From assembly GCF_050219315.1 (NCBI RefSeq), contig NZ_CP116939.1:1178001-1242000 (forward strand): a stretch of 64,000 bases of DNA, written 5' to 3'. Origin of the DNA: Megasphaera_A sueciensis. GTDB lineage: Bacteria; Bacillota; Negativicutes; Veillonellales; Megasphaeraceae. Shown here piece after piece: positions 26,277 to 35,079 of this stretch. Position 1 is the first letter of the stretch; the number at the start of each line of letters is the position of its first letter. The position numbers and the translations under genes are program-made. Below the pieces are notes generated by a model. It searched no databases. It was not told the DNA's origin and saw nothing but the letters and a program-made list of their open reading frames with translations.

Positions 26277-27721
26277 AGTTTATCCCTCACCTTCGCCAGT
26301 ACTCCTCTATATCTATTTTTTTCCTTCATGTGATCTGCATCGGGAACCATTCCCAATACAGGCAAATGGAGCAACTGTTCCACGTCGTCCGCCGTGCGTA
26401 TCTTACGATTCAGTAAATACCGTGCCACAACGAGGACTATGCTACAAAGAATACCTAATACAGCGGCTAAGACCAGTGTCAATGCTTTTCGCGGTTTGAT
26501 CGGTCGTTCCGGCAAGGTCGCCGCATCGACCACCTGGACTTCCGTCGGCACCATGGCTTCCGCAACTTTAGCTTCTTCTAACCGTTTTGCCAGCATAACA
26601 TAGATTTCCTGTGCTACGTCGGCATCTCGTTTGGCCCGGACAAACCCTTGTTCCTGTACGGGAAGCGTTGCTATCATCGTATTATTTTGTGCATCCAAGT
26701 CGGCAAGTGCTTGATTCTTCCCTTGCGCTACAGCGATGGCAGCTTCGTTCTGAAATTTATCCGCCATCAGTTTTTGCTGTACCGTACTGCTCGACGGGGC
26801 TTCTTGTGCTACGATTTTAGAAATCTCCTGATGTAAGGCATCCTGTGTTGCGGCAATCTGGTTATTGATTTCCTGCATCTTCGGATGGTCCTCGGTGTAT
26901 TTTCCGACATAGCTTGCTTTCGTTGATTCCAGCTCCGCCAATTGTTTTTTATACTGCTGAATGGCCGGACTATCGGCAATACTCTTGCCGGCACTTTCCA
27001 GTTGACCGTTGACACTGGCTAGCGCCGCCTGTGCCGTTTCCAAGGCCAGTTGGTTATCTGCCTTTGCTTTATCCACCATGGACAGCTTATCCGTCAGCCC
27101 CTTCATCTGCTCGCTGGGAGAGTATACTTTGTTGGCTACCTGATATTGCTGCAGCTTTGTTTCGGCCTCTGTTAGTTCTTGCTTCGACGATGTCAGCCGC
27201 TTTTCCAGAAATTGACGGATGGACTTCTGTTCATCATGAGACATTTCCGTCAACCGTCCCATAAATCCCTGTACTAAAAGAGTATTGGCTTTTTGTGCCT
27301 GTTCCGGCGAGGTACCGGATACGGCGATTTGTAAAATCTCCGTATCTTTAAACGGTGTCGTTTTGATATGTCCTTTTACATATTCTTCGTAGCCTGGGTA
27401 CTTGCCATCCTTATCTTTTTTTTCGGTAGCCCGAATGACCGGAATGACGACGTTACGGCTTTTTAGAATTTCCGCATCGGTCATCATCAATTTCTTGTCC
27501 TCCATATCATTCCCACCGGTAATACTTTTGAGGATCGAGTCCCCCAGTCCTTTTTCCTGTTTTACCCGGACCAAGGATACGGACTCATAGGTTGGCGATA
27601 CGACAAGAAGATACACGCCCGCACAGAGAAGAAATCCCGACGTAATCGCTGCAATTATTTTTTTATGATCATTGACGACTTGCAGGAGTTCCCGCAAATC
27701 GATCGTCATTTCCTCTTCCAA
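26264..27721 (-). CDS. wzz: Wzz/CapA-type chain-length determinant (485 aa)
   Basis: The N-terminal Wzz domain has TM1 at about residues 17-38 (IIAAITSGFLLCAGVYLLVV). A long coiled-coil periplasmic region follows (about 150-390), then a proline-rich PERPIKPRKAL motif and TM2 (about 435-458). Unlike Gram-negative Wzc it ends shortly after TM2, the kinase being separate. The start is TTG at 27721 with AGGAG 10 bases upstream; an ATG four codons later is possible. It controls polymer length and activates the kinase. Confidence 0.9.
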   Translation of the reverse strand: MEEEMTIDLRELLQVVNDHKKIIAAITSGFLLCAGVYLLVVSPTYESVSLVRVKQEKGLGDSILKSITGGNDMEDKKLMMTDAEILKSRNVVIPVIRATEKKDKDGKYPGYEEYVKGHIKTTPFKDTEILQIAVSGTSPEQAQKANTLLVQGFMGRLTEMSHDEQKSIRQFLEKRLTSSKQELTEAETKLQQYQVANKVYSPSEQMKGLTDKLSMVDKAKADNQLALETAQAALASVNGQLESAGKSIADSPAIQQYKKQLAELESTKASYVGKYTEDHPKMQEINNQIAATQDALHQEISKIVAQEAPSSSTVQQKLMADKFQNEAAIAVAQGKNQALADLDAQNNTMIATLPVQEQGFVRAKRDADVAQEIYVMLAKRLEEAKVAEAMVPTEVQVVDAATLPERPIKPRKALTLVLAAVLGILCSIVLVVARYLLNRKIRTADDVEQLLHLPVLGMVPDADHMKEKNRYRGVLAKVRDKLWRK

Positions 27722-27771
27722 AAAAAATCAACTCCTAAAGGATAATGGTAGTACTAGATGAACGTGCTTGT

Positions 27772-27828
27772 TATAACCTCTCCGTCACCTTCGGTGCCAG
27801 CTCCCCTGACAAGGGAGCCGTAGAAGAT
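27772..27828 (-). repeat. Short copy of the palindromic repeat family
   Basis: The sequence AACCTCTCCGTCACCTTCGG followed by CCAGCTCCCCTGACAAGGGAGCC matches the terminal part of the long elements. It fills the gap between wza and wzz. GGCTCCCTTGTCAGGGGAGC can form a hairpin in the mRNA. Confidence 0.65.
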
Positions 27829-27842
27829 AATACACAATGATA

Positions 27843-28490
27843 TTAATTCGTATTGTTCTTGATTTCCGAGACCATATAGGCTCCTGTCAGGATAGGTGCT
27901 ATATCACGGGAGAAGCTGATGCGGCTGTTCCTCGTAAAGTACAGGACATCGCCTTCGCGCATAACGTAGTTCTGGCGCATGTCTCCTGTTTCCAAAATAT
28001 GATTCAGATTGATGACAATGGGTTTATCCGGTTCATCCTGGTGGATCAAAAAGATTTTCTTCTTTGCCGTATCCCAGTTGAACCCATTGGCTGCTCCGAT
28101 AGCATCCAATACCCGGTGGGATTTTTCCAATTGATAGACACCGGGCCGATTGATCTCACCAAAGACATAGACGCGGACCGTTCCCAGTTTTGCAATGTTC
28201 ACAGCCACATCGGGATTTACGATATACTTGCTCAATCCATTGCGCAGAGTATCTGTAAACTGCGCCACCGTCATGCCTTGGGCATCGATCTCTCCTACCA
28301 TAGGAAAGGATACCTTACCATCAGGGCGCACGAGAAACGGATTGGGGTTGGTCGTTGAGTTACTCAGATCCGGTTCCTGTGTAACCGTTATATACAATTC
28401 ATCACCGGGACGCATGAGATAGTCTGCCGCCGATACCATGCCTGTCGACATAGCCAGTGCCAAGGCTATCGCTACTACTTTTTTTTTCAT
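27843..28490 (-). CDS. wza: Wza-like outer-membrane polysaccharide export protein (215 aa)
   Basis: A signal peptide (MKKKVVAIALALAMSTGMVSA, cut near AA-D) precedes a poly-export domain (YLMRPGDELYITVTQEPDL, then FLVRPDGKVSFPMVGEI). An SLBB domain follows (VYVFGEINRPGVYQLEKSHRV) and a C-terminal strand region. It lacks the lipobox cysteine and most of the C-terminal helix of E. coli Wza (about 380 aa), so it is a short form. Its presence shows that the host has an outer membrane. Confidence 0.9.
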   Translation of the reverse strand: MKKKVVAIALALAMSTGMVSAADYLMRPGDELYITVTQEPDLSNSTTNPNPFLVRPDGKVSFPMVGEIDAQGMTVAQFTDTLRNGLSKYIVNPDVAVNIAKLGTVRVYVFGEINRPGVYQLEKSHRVLDAIGAANGFNWDTAKKKIFLIHQDEPDKPIVINLNHILETGDMRQNYVMREGDVLYFTRNSRISFSRDIAPILTGAYMVSEIKNNTN

Positions 28491-28557
28491 ATATCATTCA
28501 CTCCAACTGATAATAATAATAAATAAATGCAATATGATACTACTATCTTTCTAATTA

Positions 28558-28586
28558 AGTATAGCATATTCTATATACCGAGTCAG
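28558..28586 (-). promoter_or_regulatory. Promoter for wza and downstream genes
   Basis: On the minus strand CTGACT (28586-28581) is followed after 17 bp by TATACT (28563-28558), a good sigma-70-type fit. It lies about 70 bp before the wza start, so wza and genes beyond it need not depend only on read-through from the dehydratase gene. Confidence 0.5.
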
Positions 28587-28689
28587 TAAAAATATACAGG
28601 TAACCGTAGTGAATCGTTGCGTAGTTAAACTCATCTGTAACACACATCTCCTGTTTACCCATTCCTACAACCGCTTCCGCTTTTTCCAC

Positions 28690-28738
28690 AACCACTCTTT
28701 CTCCTTACAACCACTCTTTCTCCTTACAACCGCTCTTC
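28690..28738. repeat. 19-bp tandem repeat, 2.5 copies, after the PglF-like gene
   Basis: AACCACTCTTTCTCCTTAC is repeated perfectly at 28690-28708 and 28709-28727, and a partial third unit (AACCGCTCTTC) follows. A degenerate copy precedes it (AACCGCTTCCGC). It lies immediately 3' of the stop at 28745, in the 254-bp gap before wza. Confidence 0.75.
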
Positions 28739-28744
28739 TATTTT

Positions 28745-30574
28745 TTACTCCGGATCATGGTTGGGATGATAGGTTGGGATGATCCGCTGCAGGACATGGA
28801 TGACTTCTTCTTCCGTCCGGCATTGCTGAAAGGAATCGATCTGCTGATGAAGCCAGGTTTCATCGACTTCTTCCAGTTGTGCCGTAAAAATCTTTTCGTG
28901 AGCGGTCTTCCGCGTTCCTTCTGCCTGGGTCAACAGTTCTTCATACAATTTTTCGCCGGGGCGAATGCCGGTGATTTGTATGGGAATGTCCACTCCCGGT
29001 TCATAGCCGGAGAGGCGGATCATATTTTTGGCAAGATCCATGATCTTGACGGGTTCTCCCATTTCCAGAAGGAATACTTCGCCCCCTTTGCCCATGGAAC
29101 CGGCCTGCAGCACGAGCTGACTGGCTTCGAGAATGGTCATAAAGTACCGTGTCATGTCGGGATCCGTCACGGTCAGCGGACCGCCCGCAGCGAGCTGCCG
29201 GTGAAATAAAGGAACGACACTGCCCCGACTGCCTAGGACGTTGCCGAAACGGACGGTAATATATTTCGTCGCATAGCGGTCATTCATGACATGGACTACT
29301 TTTTCCGCGACCTGCTTCGTCGCGCCCATGACACTAGTAGGGTTGACGGCTTTATCCGTAGAGATCATGACAAACCGTTCTGCGCCGTATCCGCCGGCAG
29401 CTTCTGCGATGTTGCGCGTTCCGTATATGTTATTGAGGACCGCCGCCATGGGCTGGTGTTCCATGAGGGGGACATGCTTGTGCGCCGCCGCATGGAAGAC
29501 GACCTGGGGCCGATATTTATCAAAAATACGATCCAGCTGCCGCGGATCGCGGACACTGGCAATGATGGGAACGATCCGTTCCGTCCCGTATTTTTGGCTT
29601 AGTTCCTGATGAATAAGATAAATGCTGTTTTCTCCGTGTCCCATGAGGATCAGCCGCGCCGGCTTCATATACATGACCTGGCGGCATATTTCCGAGCCGA
29701 TAGAACCGCCGGCCCCGGAAATAAGAACGGTTTTCCCCGTAATGTACTCTTCGATGTTCTGGATATCCAGCTTTACCACGTCCCGTGCCAGCAGATCTTC
29801 AATGGATACCGGACGAAGACGCTGTATAAGTACCTCATTATCCAGAAGCTGGTACAATCCCGGCAAGGTATTTACCTGACATTTGAGAGGCGAACAGATC
29901 TCAATCGTCTCCCTGATGACGGCCCGTCTGGCTGACGGCATGGCAATGATGATCTCCTTGATGCCGTATTTTTCCACCATCGTCGGAATATCGCCGCGCC
30001 CGCCGAGGATGCGGATCCCTCCCATGATATGATGCTGCTTCCGCGGGTCATCGTCAATAAACCCCACAAGATTCCGCCGTCGCGTATGGAACTGCATGAT
30101 TTCCCGCGCGATCATGGCACCGGCGTCTCCGGCCCCTACGATCAAGACCGGCGTCTGTTCTGTCTCTGCCACCTTTTCCGTATCCGCATGGATAATGACA
30201 TAATGCAGCAGGAGCCGTCCTAAGCCAATAAATCCGGTCGCCACAATATAGGAAATAAAGTACAAGGAGCGTGGTAGATGGATATTGACAAGCAGTGTGC
30301 AAATAAAAAAAATCACGGCGCCTGCGGAAGTGGCAAACAACACAGCCCCCACCTCGCGAGTGCCGGCATAACGCCATACGCGGGTATACAGATGCATGGC
30401 CGCCAGCATCAACAGATAGGAAATAACAAAAAAAGGCAGGCATACTACTACCTGCACAAAATACGCATCGATCACGAGTTCTCCAAAGCGTAAAAAAAGA
30501 CTGATGAAAGCAACCATGATCAATGTAAAAATATCAGCCAGTACCAAAAATCCCGGCAATACATACTGCCGCAT
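28745..30574 (-). CDS. pglF: PglF/CapD-like UDP-GlcNAc 4,6-dehydratase, membrane-bound (609 aa)
   Basis: Four hydrophobic helices span residues about 1-130. Two Rossmann domains follow: a degenerate first (VLIVGAGDAGAMIAREI) and a catalytic second (LISGAGGSIGSEICRQVM), with the STDKAVNPTSVMGATKQVAE active-site motif that replaces the usual Tyr. It makes the 4-keto sugar used by the PglE-like aminotransferase. The ATG at 30574 is chosen because AAGGAGGAG lies 9 bases upstream; an earlier start would read through that site. It has its own promoter. Confidence 0.92.
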   Translation of the reverse strand: MRQYVLPGFLVLADIFTLIMVAFISLFLRFGELVIDAYFVQVVVCLPFFVISYLLMLAAMHLYTRVWRYAGTREVGAVLFATSAGAVIFFICTLLVNIHLPRSLYFISYIVATGFIGLGRLLLHYVIIHADTEKVAETEQTPVLIVGAGDAGAMIAREIMQFHTRRRNLVGFIDDDPRKQHHIMGGIRILGGRGDIPTMVEKYGIKEIIIAMPSARRAVIRETIEICSPLKCQVNTLPGLYQLLDNEVLIQRLRPVSIEDLLARDVVKLDIQNIEEYITGKTVLISGAGGSIGSEICRQVMYMKPARLILMGHGENSIYLIHQELSQKYGTERIVPIIASVRDPRQLDRIFDKYRPQVVFHAAAHKHVPLMEHQPMAAVLNNIYGTRNIAEAAGGYGAERFVMISTDKAVNPTSVMGATKQVAEKVVHVMNDRYATKYITVRFGNVLGSRGSVVPLFHRQLAAGGPLTVTDPDMTRYFMTILEASQLVLQAGSMGKGGEVFLLEMGEPVKIMDLAKNMIRLSGYEPGVDIPIQITGIRPGEKLYEELLTQAEGTRKTAHEKIFTAQLEEVDETWLHQQIDSFQQCRTEEEVIHVLQRIIPTYHPNHDPE

Positions 30575-30673
30575 AACAGTATCTCCTCCTTGCATATTTT
30601 TGCATAGTTATAATGATATTTCATCATTATTATTCATTTTCGTATATACACTATCGCTATGATGTATGTTCAC

Positions 30674-30702
30674 ATTGTATCATACCCCTGCAAAGAGTAC
30701 AA
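30674..30702 (-). promoter_or_regulatory. Promoter for the PglF-like gene
   Basis: On the minus strand TTGTAC (30702-30697), a 17-bp spacer and TACAAT (30679-30674) give a strong sigma-70 match. The leader to the ATG is about 95 bases and AT-rich, with a short hairpin (ATGATGAAATATCAT). Confidence 0.6.
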
Positions 30703-30762
30703 TCAGGAACAGTGTATTATTTTATTTACATCGTATGTGCTATGTAAAATATATGTATCAGT

Positions 30763-31545
30763 TTACTTGCCCAACAGACGGGAAATGATCCCCTTTTTGG
30801 GTTTATCCCAGTGTTCGGGAAGCTCCGGATAGAGAACGCGGTCTTCGAGGATCCGTTCGGCATTCCAGGTACACGTATCCTCTGCATCCGTATCTCCCAT
30901 GGCTTCTATCGCCCGGAGTCCTTCCCGCATGTCTGTATTGCGGGCTTCTGTCCGATGGGCATCACTCCCCAGGAAAATAACCATATGGTGGCGCAGCAGA
31001 TTTTCTGCCCGGAGCTGCGTATCTTTTCCGAAAGAGCCTTTGAAACTGCCGGTGTTGCACTGTGCCAGCACACCGTTATGCATCCATTCCAATACCCGGC
31101 GGGGATGCGTCATGATCCGGTCATAGCGTTCCGGATGAGCCAATACCGGTACAAAATCCCGCAGCATCAGTTCATATAAGAGTGCCTCCGCTTGATCCGG
31201 CTGACTCTGTGCCGTGAACTCGCAGAGAATATATCGGCTGCCCGCCAGGCAATAATCCCGGCTGCCTTCGGTGATAAATTCCAGCGTATCATAGTTGAGT
31301 TCTACTTCCGCCCCCGCATGGATCCGAATAGAAATGCCTGCCGCGTCTGCCTGCTGCTGCAGGTCTGCCGCCTTGGCTGTAATGACCGGCCATTCCGGGA
31401 CTACACCGCGGCGGTTCACATGGGGCGTGGCAAAAATATCGGTCACATCGGATGCTGCAGACATGCGCAGCATGTCCAAGGACATCGCCAGCGACTGGGA
31501 TCCATCATCTATGCCATACAAAATATGAGAATGTATATCTATCAT
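30763..31545 (-). CDS. cpsB: CpsB/CapC-type tyrosine phosphatase, PHP family (260 aa)
   Basis: The metal-dependent PHP phosphatase motifs are in order: DIHSHILYGIDDGS (residues 3-16), FATPHVN, VLAHPERYD and LGSDAH. It reverses autophosphorylation of the BY-kinase encoded at 25539-26276. It is the first gene of the polysaccharide locus, as in streptococcal cps operons. The ribosome site AAGGAGTGGGGG precedes the ATG. Confidence 0.93.
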   Translation of the reverse strand: MIDIHSHILYGIDDGSQSLAMSLDMLRMSAASDVTDIFATPHVNRRGVVPEWPVITAKAADLQQQADAAGISIRIHAGAEVELNYDTLEFITEGSRDYCLAGSRYILCEFTAQSQPDQAEALLYELMLRDFVPVLAHPERYDRIMTHPRRVLEWMHNGVLAQCNTGSFKGSFGKDTQLRAENLLRHHMVIFLGSDAHRTEARNTDMREGLRAIEAMGDTDAEDTCTWNAERILEDRVLYPELPEHWDKPKKGIISRLLGK

Positions 31546-31868
31546 GATACCCCCACTCCTTTTTCTATATGCCGTTTACTTTATTATCATCATCACGCGT
31601 AAGGATACTCTTTTTATAAATATACACCAACAAGAACGGTATCGTCAATATTCTCAAAAACGAATTTGTTTAAATACAATATTATTTGTTATATATATGC
31701 ATTTCAGCATTCCTATTTTTCTGCGGTATTTCCTTTTTTTTAAAAAAACATATACTCGCAGTTTCCTTATCTATCACCAGGATTTCATATCCTGTGTCCC
31801 TGCCGCCCGGCTGGGCGGTTTTCCAGCGCAGGAGAAATACATAAAAAAACATCCGGACCTCGTACGAT
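31546..31868. other. Leader region of the polysaccharide locus; no gene seen
   Basis: This AT-rich stretch holds the locus promoter at 31619-31648 and a GC-rich CCGCCC-GGCT-GGGCGG hairpin at about 31803-31818 followed by TTTT on the plus strand. Short open frames here (for example 72 codons on the minus strand, 31682-31900) lack a ribosome site and recognisable similarity. Confidence 0.5.
31619..31648 (-). promoter_or_regulatory. Promoter for the polysaccharide locus
   Basis: On the minus strand TTGACG (31648-31643), an 18-bp spacer and TATATT (31624-31619) resemble a sigma-70 promoter, about 75 bp before the phosphatase start. Confidence 0.5.
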
Positions 31869-31921
31869 AAAAAAAGGGTTATCTGATATCGGTTGATCAA
31901 ATAACTCTTTTTTCTCTTTTT
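31869..31921 (-). terminator. Intrinsic terminator after the FAD dehydrogenase gene
   Basis: On the minus strand AAAAAGAGTTATTTGAT pairs with ATCAGATAACCCTTTTT around an 8-base loop and ends in a seven-T run. It begins a few bases after the stop codon at 31925. Confidence 0.75.
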
Positions 31922-31924
31922 TTA

Positions 31925-33328
31925 TTATTCCGCCGGATGAAATACCTTTCCCGGATTGAGAACCCAGTTGGGATCCATAGCTCCCTTGATGGTTTTCATG
32001 AGTTCCAGTTCTACAGGATCTGTATATTCTTCCATATAGCATACCCGCTTCATGCCGATGCCGTGCTCGCCGGAAAGGCGGCCGCCTAAGTCATAGACGT
32101 AGCGGTACGCCGTATGGCGGAATCCCTCCAGCTGTCGTTCCCACTCGGCATCGCTCATATCACATCGGAGAATCTGGAAGTGCAGATTCCCGTCACCGGC
32201 ATGGGCCAGACAGAATACCCGGAAATCATATTGCTTGCTTTCTTTGACGAGAGCCTGAATGCAGTCGGCAATCTTCGTAACCGGAACGACCAGATCCTCT
32301 GAGGTCTGTACCTCGGACAGGGACCGCGTGCTTTCCAGACAGTTGCGGCGCACCTGCCATACACGGTCGTCGGCTTCGAGTACGTCCGTGGCCCCGCATT
32401 CTTCGCAGATGGCGCTCAGTTTTTCCATTTTGTCATCCAATTCATCTTCATTAAAGGTTTCGATCGACACGATATCATAACAGCCATCTTCGTAATGCGG
32501 CAGTTTCAGATCCGAATAGTCGCTGGCACTGCGGACGAAGTTATTGTCCATAAATTCCACGCTCGTCGGATTGAGTCCGGCTTTGACCAGTTTCGGCACC
32601 AATGCCGTTGCTTTGGCCAGATCCGTGAAGACCGCCAGTACATCCAGTTTGTAGGGCGCCAGGGGCACGAGTTTCAGCGTGGCCTTGGTGATGATGCCCA
32701 GCGTCCCTTCGGAGCCGATGATCAGCTGATCGAGACAAAAGCCGGTCGAGCATTTTTTCAGTGTAGCCCCCAGTGTCGTTACCTTGCCGTTCGGCAGCAC
32801 GACTTCGACGGAGTATACCTGATGGCGCGTCGTACCGTAGCGGACTGCCTTGTTGCCGCCGGCATTGGTCGCCAGATTGCCACCGATGAGGCAGCTGTCC
32901 GAACTGCAGGGATCTCCGGCATACATGAGTCCTTTTTCATGGGCCAGGTTCTGGATATCGATCGTGCGGACACCGGCCTCTACGACCATGTACATGCCTT
33001 CTTCGTTGATTTCCAGGATACGGTTCATCCGTTCCAGCAGCAGTACGATGCCGTGATATGTCGGAATGGCGCCGCAGCTCACGCTGGTACCGGCACTGCG
33101 CGGGGTAACGGGAACACCGTATTGATTGGCGATCTGCATGATCTTGGCTACTTCCTCCGTACTGCCTGCCGATACTACGACCTCCGGCAGACGCCAGAAG
33201 GTGGGATCCAGATTTTCGTCGAGCTTATATTTGTCCAGCGTTTCGGCATCGGTCTTGACGTATTTTTCACCGACGACCGCCTGCAGGGCCGTTACGACTT
33301 CGGGTGTTACAGGATTATACTGTCTCAT
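31925..33328 (-). CDS. FAD-linked 2-hydroxyacid dehydrogenase, GlcD/D-lactate dehydrogenase type (467 aa)
   Basis: The N-terminal PCMH-type FAD domain has TPRSAGTSVSCGAIP and GLMYAGDPCSSDSCLIGGNLATNAGG (outline: GDPCSS, GGNLATNAGG). The C-terminal FAD-oxidase domain ends with the hallmark LSGEHGIGMKR. This family oxidises D-lactate or glycolate and passes electrons to quinone or electron-transfer flavoprotein. It lies 240 bp downstream of lactate racemase on the same strand, which favours D-lactate as substrate: the racemase would make both isomers usable. No Fe-S partner gene (GlcF) is next to it. Confidence 0.88.
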   Translation of the reverse strand: MRQYNPVTPEVVTALQAVVGEKYVKTDAETLDKYKLDENLDPTFWRLPEVVVSAGSTEEVAKIMQIANQYGVPVTPRSAGTSVSCGAIPTYHGIVLLLERMNRILEINEEGMYMVVEAGVRTIDIQNLAHEKGLMYAGDPCSSDSCLIGGNLATNAGGNKAVRYGTTRHQVYSVEVVLPNGKVTTLGATLKKCSTGFCLDQLIIGSEGTLGIITKATLKLVPLAPYKLDVLAVFTDLAKATALVPKLVKAGLNPTSVEFMDNNFVRSASDYSDLKLPHYEDGCYDIVSIETFNEDELDDKMEKLSAICEECGATDVLEADDRVWQVRRNCLESTRSLSEVQTSEDLVVPVTKIADCIQALVKESKQYDFRVFCLAHAGDGNLHFQILRCDMSDAEWERQLEGFRHTAYRYVYDLGGRLSGEHGIGMKRVCYMEEYTDPVELELMKTIKGAMDPNWVLNPGKVFHPAE

Positions 33329-33529
33329 GATGTGATCATTTCCTCTCTGTGCAGCACCGGCCTGAACGCAGGATGCGTATTTTTTGCAAGCCGGCTGTTT
33401 TGTAAATTGCCCCCATTATACCGCAACAGGAAGCATTTGTCTTGCTTCTTTCCTATACAAATTACGCTAGAATACCTATGATTTTTTCTTATAGGTACCA
33501 GTAAAACGTATAACTTATTGTTATAGTAA

Positions 33530-33565
33530 GGAAAACCAACAACCGTACACAGTTGTTGGTTTTCC
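33530..33565 (-). terminator. Hairpin terminator after larA
   Basis: GGAAAACCAACAAC pairs exactly with GTTGTTGGTTTTCC around an 8-base loop, three bases after the larA stop codon. The minus-strand continuation TTACTATAAC is weak in T, so termination may be partial and let transcription reach the dehydrogenase gene. Confidence 0.65.
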
Positions 33566-33568
33566 GTG

Positions 33569-34858
33569 TTATTTCGTATAGACAGGAAAGGTAGCCGCCG
33601 CATGTCCCATGATCGTCACGGTATAGTGTTCGGGTACTTCCTTCCGCGCCATGTTCCAGGCAGTCTGCAGATCGGGAGCCGGGATCTGGCCGGTCTGGCG
33701 GATGATGTCGAAATTCTCCGGTCGCGTAACGACATAGCAAGTCTTCATCGAGGCAATGATGCAGCGTGTCTTGAACGCGACAAACCCGGGCATGAGAAAT
33801 TCCCGGCGCAGTTCCTGTTCCACCTGATCCAAGTCGCTGCGGAAAAACCATTTCGTAAAGATTTCCGGTTCTTTGATATCCGGACAATCCAGTGTCAGGA
33901 TCATGACACCGCCGGGTTTCGTCGCAAAAACGGCATTCATATAGGCCTTGCAGCCTTGGTACAGGTTTAGGTCCTTCGGGTAGCCGCCGGCCGAGGCAAT
34001 CGTAATATCGGCTTGCTCCCGGATCGGCACGCCGCCTGTCGCCAATACGTCCTGACAGCCCTTTTCCCAGGCCTTGCGCCAGTGTCCGCCTACGACGTCG
34101 CAGAGATCTCCGTCTGCCGTAAATACCGTATTGACCAAGAAGTCGGGATGGACCATCTGCGCCGCCTCCAGCATATCATGATGGAACGGATTGTCTTCGA
34201 GACTTGCCGTGTCGCAGTGCGGATTACACCCGCCCCCCGGGGTTTCGGCTAAGGCCAGGGAATGATTCGTCATGATAGAATCAAATCCGGCAATCCCCGG
34301 CAGTATCGCCTTGCGGCCGCCGCCGTAACCGGCCATGGGATGAAAGGATACGGCTCCGGTCAAAATGAGTTTGTCTGCCTGCAGGGCTTCCGTATTGATA
34401 TATACGTCGTTGCCGAAGCTGGTTGTTCCTACATAGGATAGAGTATCCTTATTCCGGCAGTCATGCTGCACCATGCGCAGGCGCCGGGTCATTTCCGCAC
34501 CGCAGACGATGGCGTCTTCCTCCGGTGTATGGGCCCGATGCGTTCCTTGGGCCACGATGACCGTGATCTGTTCATCCTTGACACCGGCTTCGTTCAGTTC
34601 TGCCACCAGGACCGGCAGCATTACCTCCGTATGTACTAGGCGGGTAATATCACTGACGACGATCGCCACGGTATCCCCGGCTTTGACGATGTCACGCAGG
34701 GGTTTGCTTTCGATCGGCTGCCGCAGTGCCTTACGGACCGCTGCCGCTTCCTCGGTCACGACCGCCGCCGTATTGCCGTGCAGAGCATACAATATATGAT
34801 CCTCCGGCAGGTCTATATGCTGTACTTCTTTCCCAAAGGGAATAGAAAATGATTTCAT
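33569..34858 (-). CDS. larA: Nickel-dependent lactate racemase LarA (429 aa)
   Basis: LarA-family enzymes interconvert L- and D-lactate (some act on other 2-hydroxyacids) using the nickel-pincer nucleotide. Expected residues are visible: the catalytic histidines in AQGTHRAHTP and VSFHPMAGYGGGRK, the cofactor-linking lysine in GGGRKAILPG, and the nickel-ligand histidine in IMTNHSLAL. The length matches the family (about 425). The larB, larC and larE genes for the cofactor are not in this window. A 52-aa membrane peptide gene and a GntR regulator lie upstream on the same strand, and a lactate-type dehydrogenase downstream. Confidence 0.9.
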   Translation of the reverse strand: MKSFSIPFGKEVQHIDLPEDHILYALHGNTAAVVTEEAAAVRKALRQPIESKPLRDIVKAGDTVAIVVSDITRLVHTEVMLPVLVAELNEAGVKDEQITVIVAQGTHRAHTPEEDAIVCGAEMTRRLRMVQHDCRNKDTLSYVGTTSFGNDVYINTEALQADKLILTGAVSFHPMAGYGGGRKAILPGIAGFDSIMTNHSLALAETPGGGCNPHCDTASLEDNPFHHDMLEAAQMVHPDFLVNTVFTADGDLCDVVGGHWRKAWEKGCQDVLATGGVPIREQADITIASAGGYPKDLNLYQGCKAYMNAVFATKPGGVMILTLDCPDIKEPEIFTKWFFRSDLDQVEQELRREFLMPGFVAFKTRCIIASMKTCYVVTRPENFDIIRQTGQIPAPDLQTAWNMARKEVPEHYTVTIMGHAAATFPVYTK

Positions 34859-34891
34859 GAAATGACGACCTTTCCTTCTGTATTGTTTGTC

Positions 34892-35050
34892 TTACATCGG
34901 CGGGAACAGATTCCAGCGTCCCATGATCATCGCCACGATGACCCGTACAAAAAGCAAAGAAAAAAGGATCGTCACCAAAATCAGCAGAAAATTTTCAAAA
35001 TCATCGACTCCGTGAAACATGCGTTGCAAGCTGTGCCAAACATCTATCAT
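34892..35050 (-). CDS. Small single-helix membrane protein (52 aa)
   Basis: The 52-residue product (MIDVWHSLQRMFHGVDDFEN...) has one strong hydrophobic segment, FLLILVTILFSLLFVRVIVA, and a short basic/aromatic tail. The ATG at 35050 has a perfect AGGAGG 6 bases upstream, better than the in-frame ATGs before it, which supports it as a real gene. It is not recognised. It sits between the GntR regulator and larA, 33 bp before the larA start, so co-transcription is likely. Confidence 0.6.
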   Translation of the reverse strand: MIDVWHSLQRMFHGVDDFENFLLILVTILFSLLFVRVIVAMIMGRWNLFPPM

Positions 35051-35079
35051 AGTATGCCTCCTCATGTATTTCATCTTCT

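Noticed and set aside
27837..28358. 173-codon plus-strand open frame
   Set aside because: Lies wholly opposite wza with no upstream ribosome site.
28690..28738. Possible CRISPR-like tandem repeat
   Set aside because: Units are directly adjacent with no unique spacers, and no cas genes are present.
31682..31900. 72-codon minus-strand open frame in the polysaccharide leader
   Set aside because: No ribosome site; it overlaps the terminator and a GC hairpin, and has no similarity I can name.
32495..33481. 328-codon open frame on the plus strand
   Set aside because: Antisense to the FAD dehydrogenase; no ribosome site or recognisable domain, and the minus-strand protein is clearly real.
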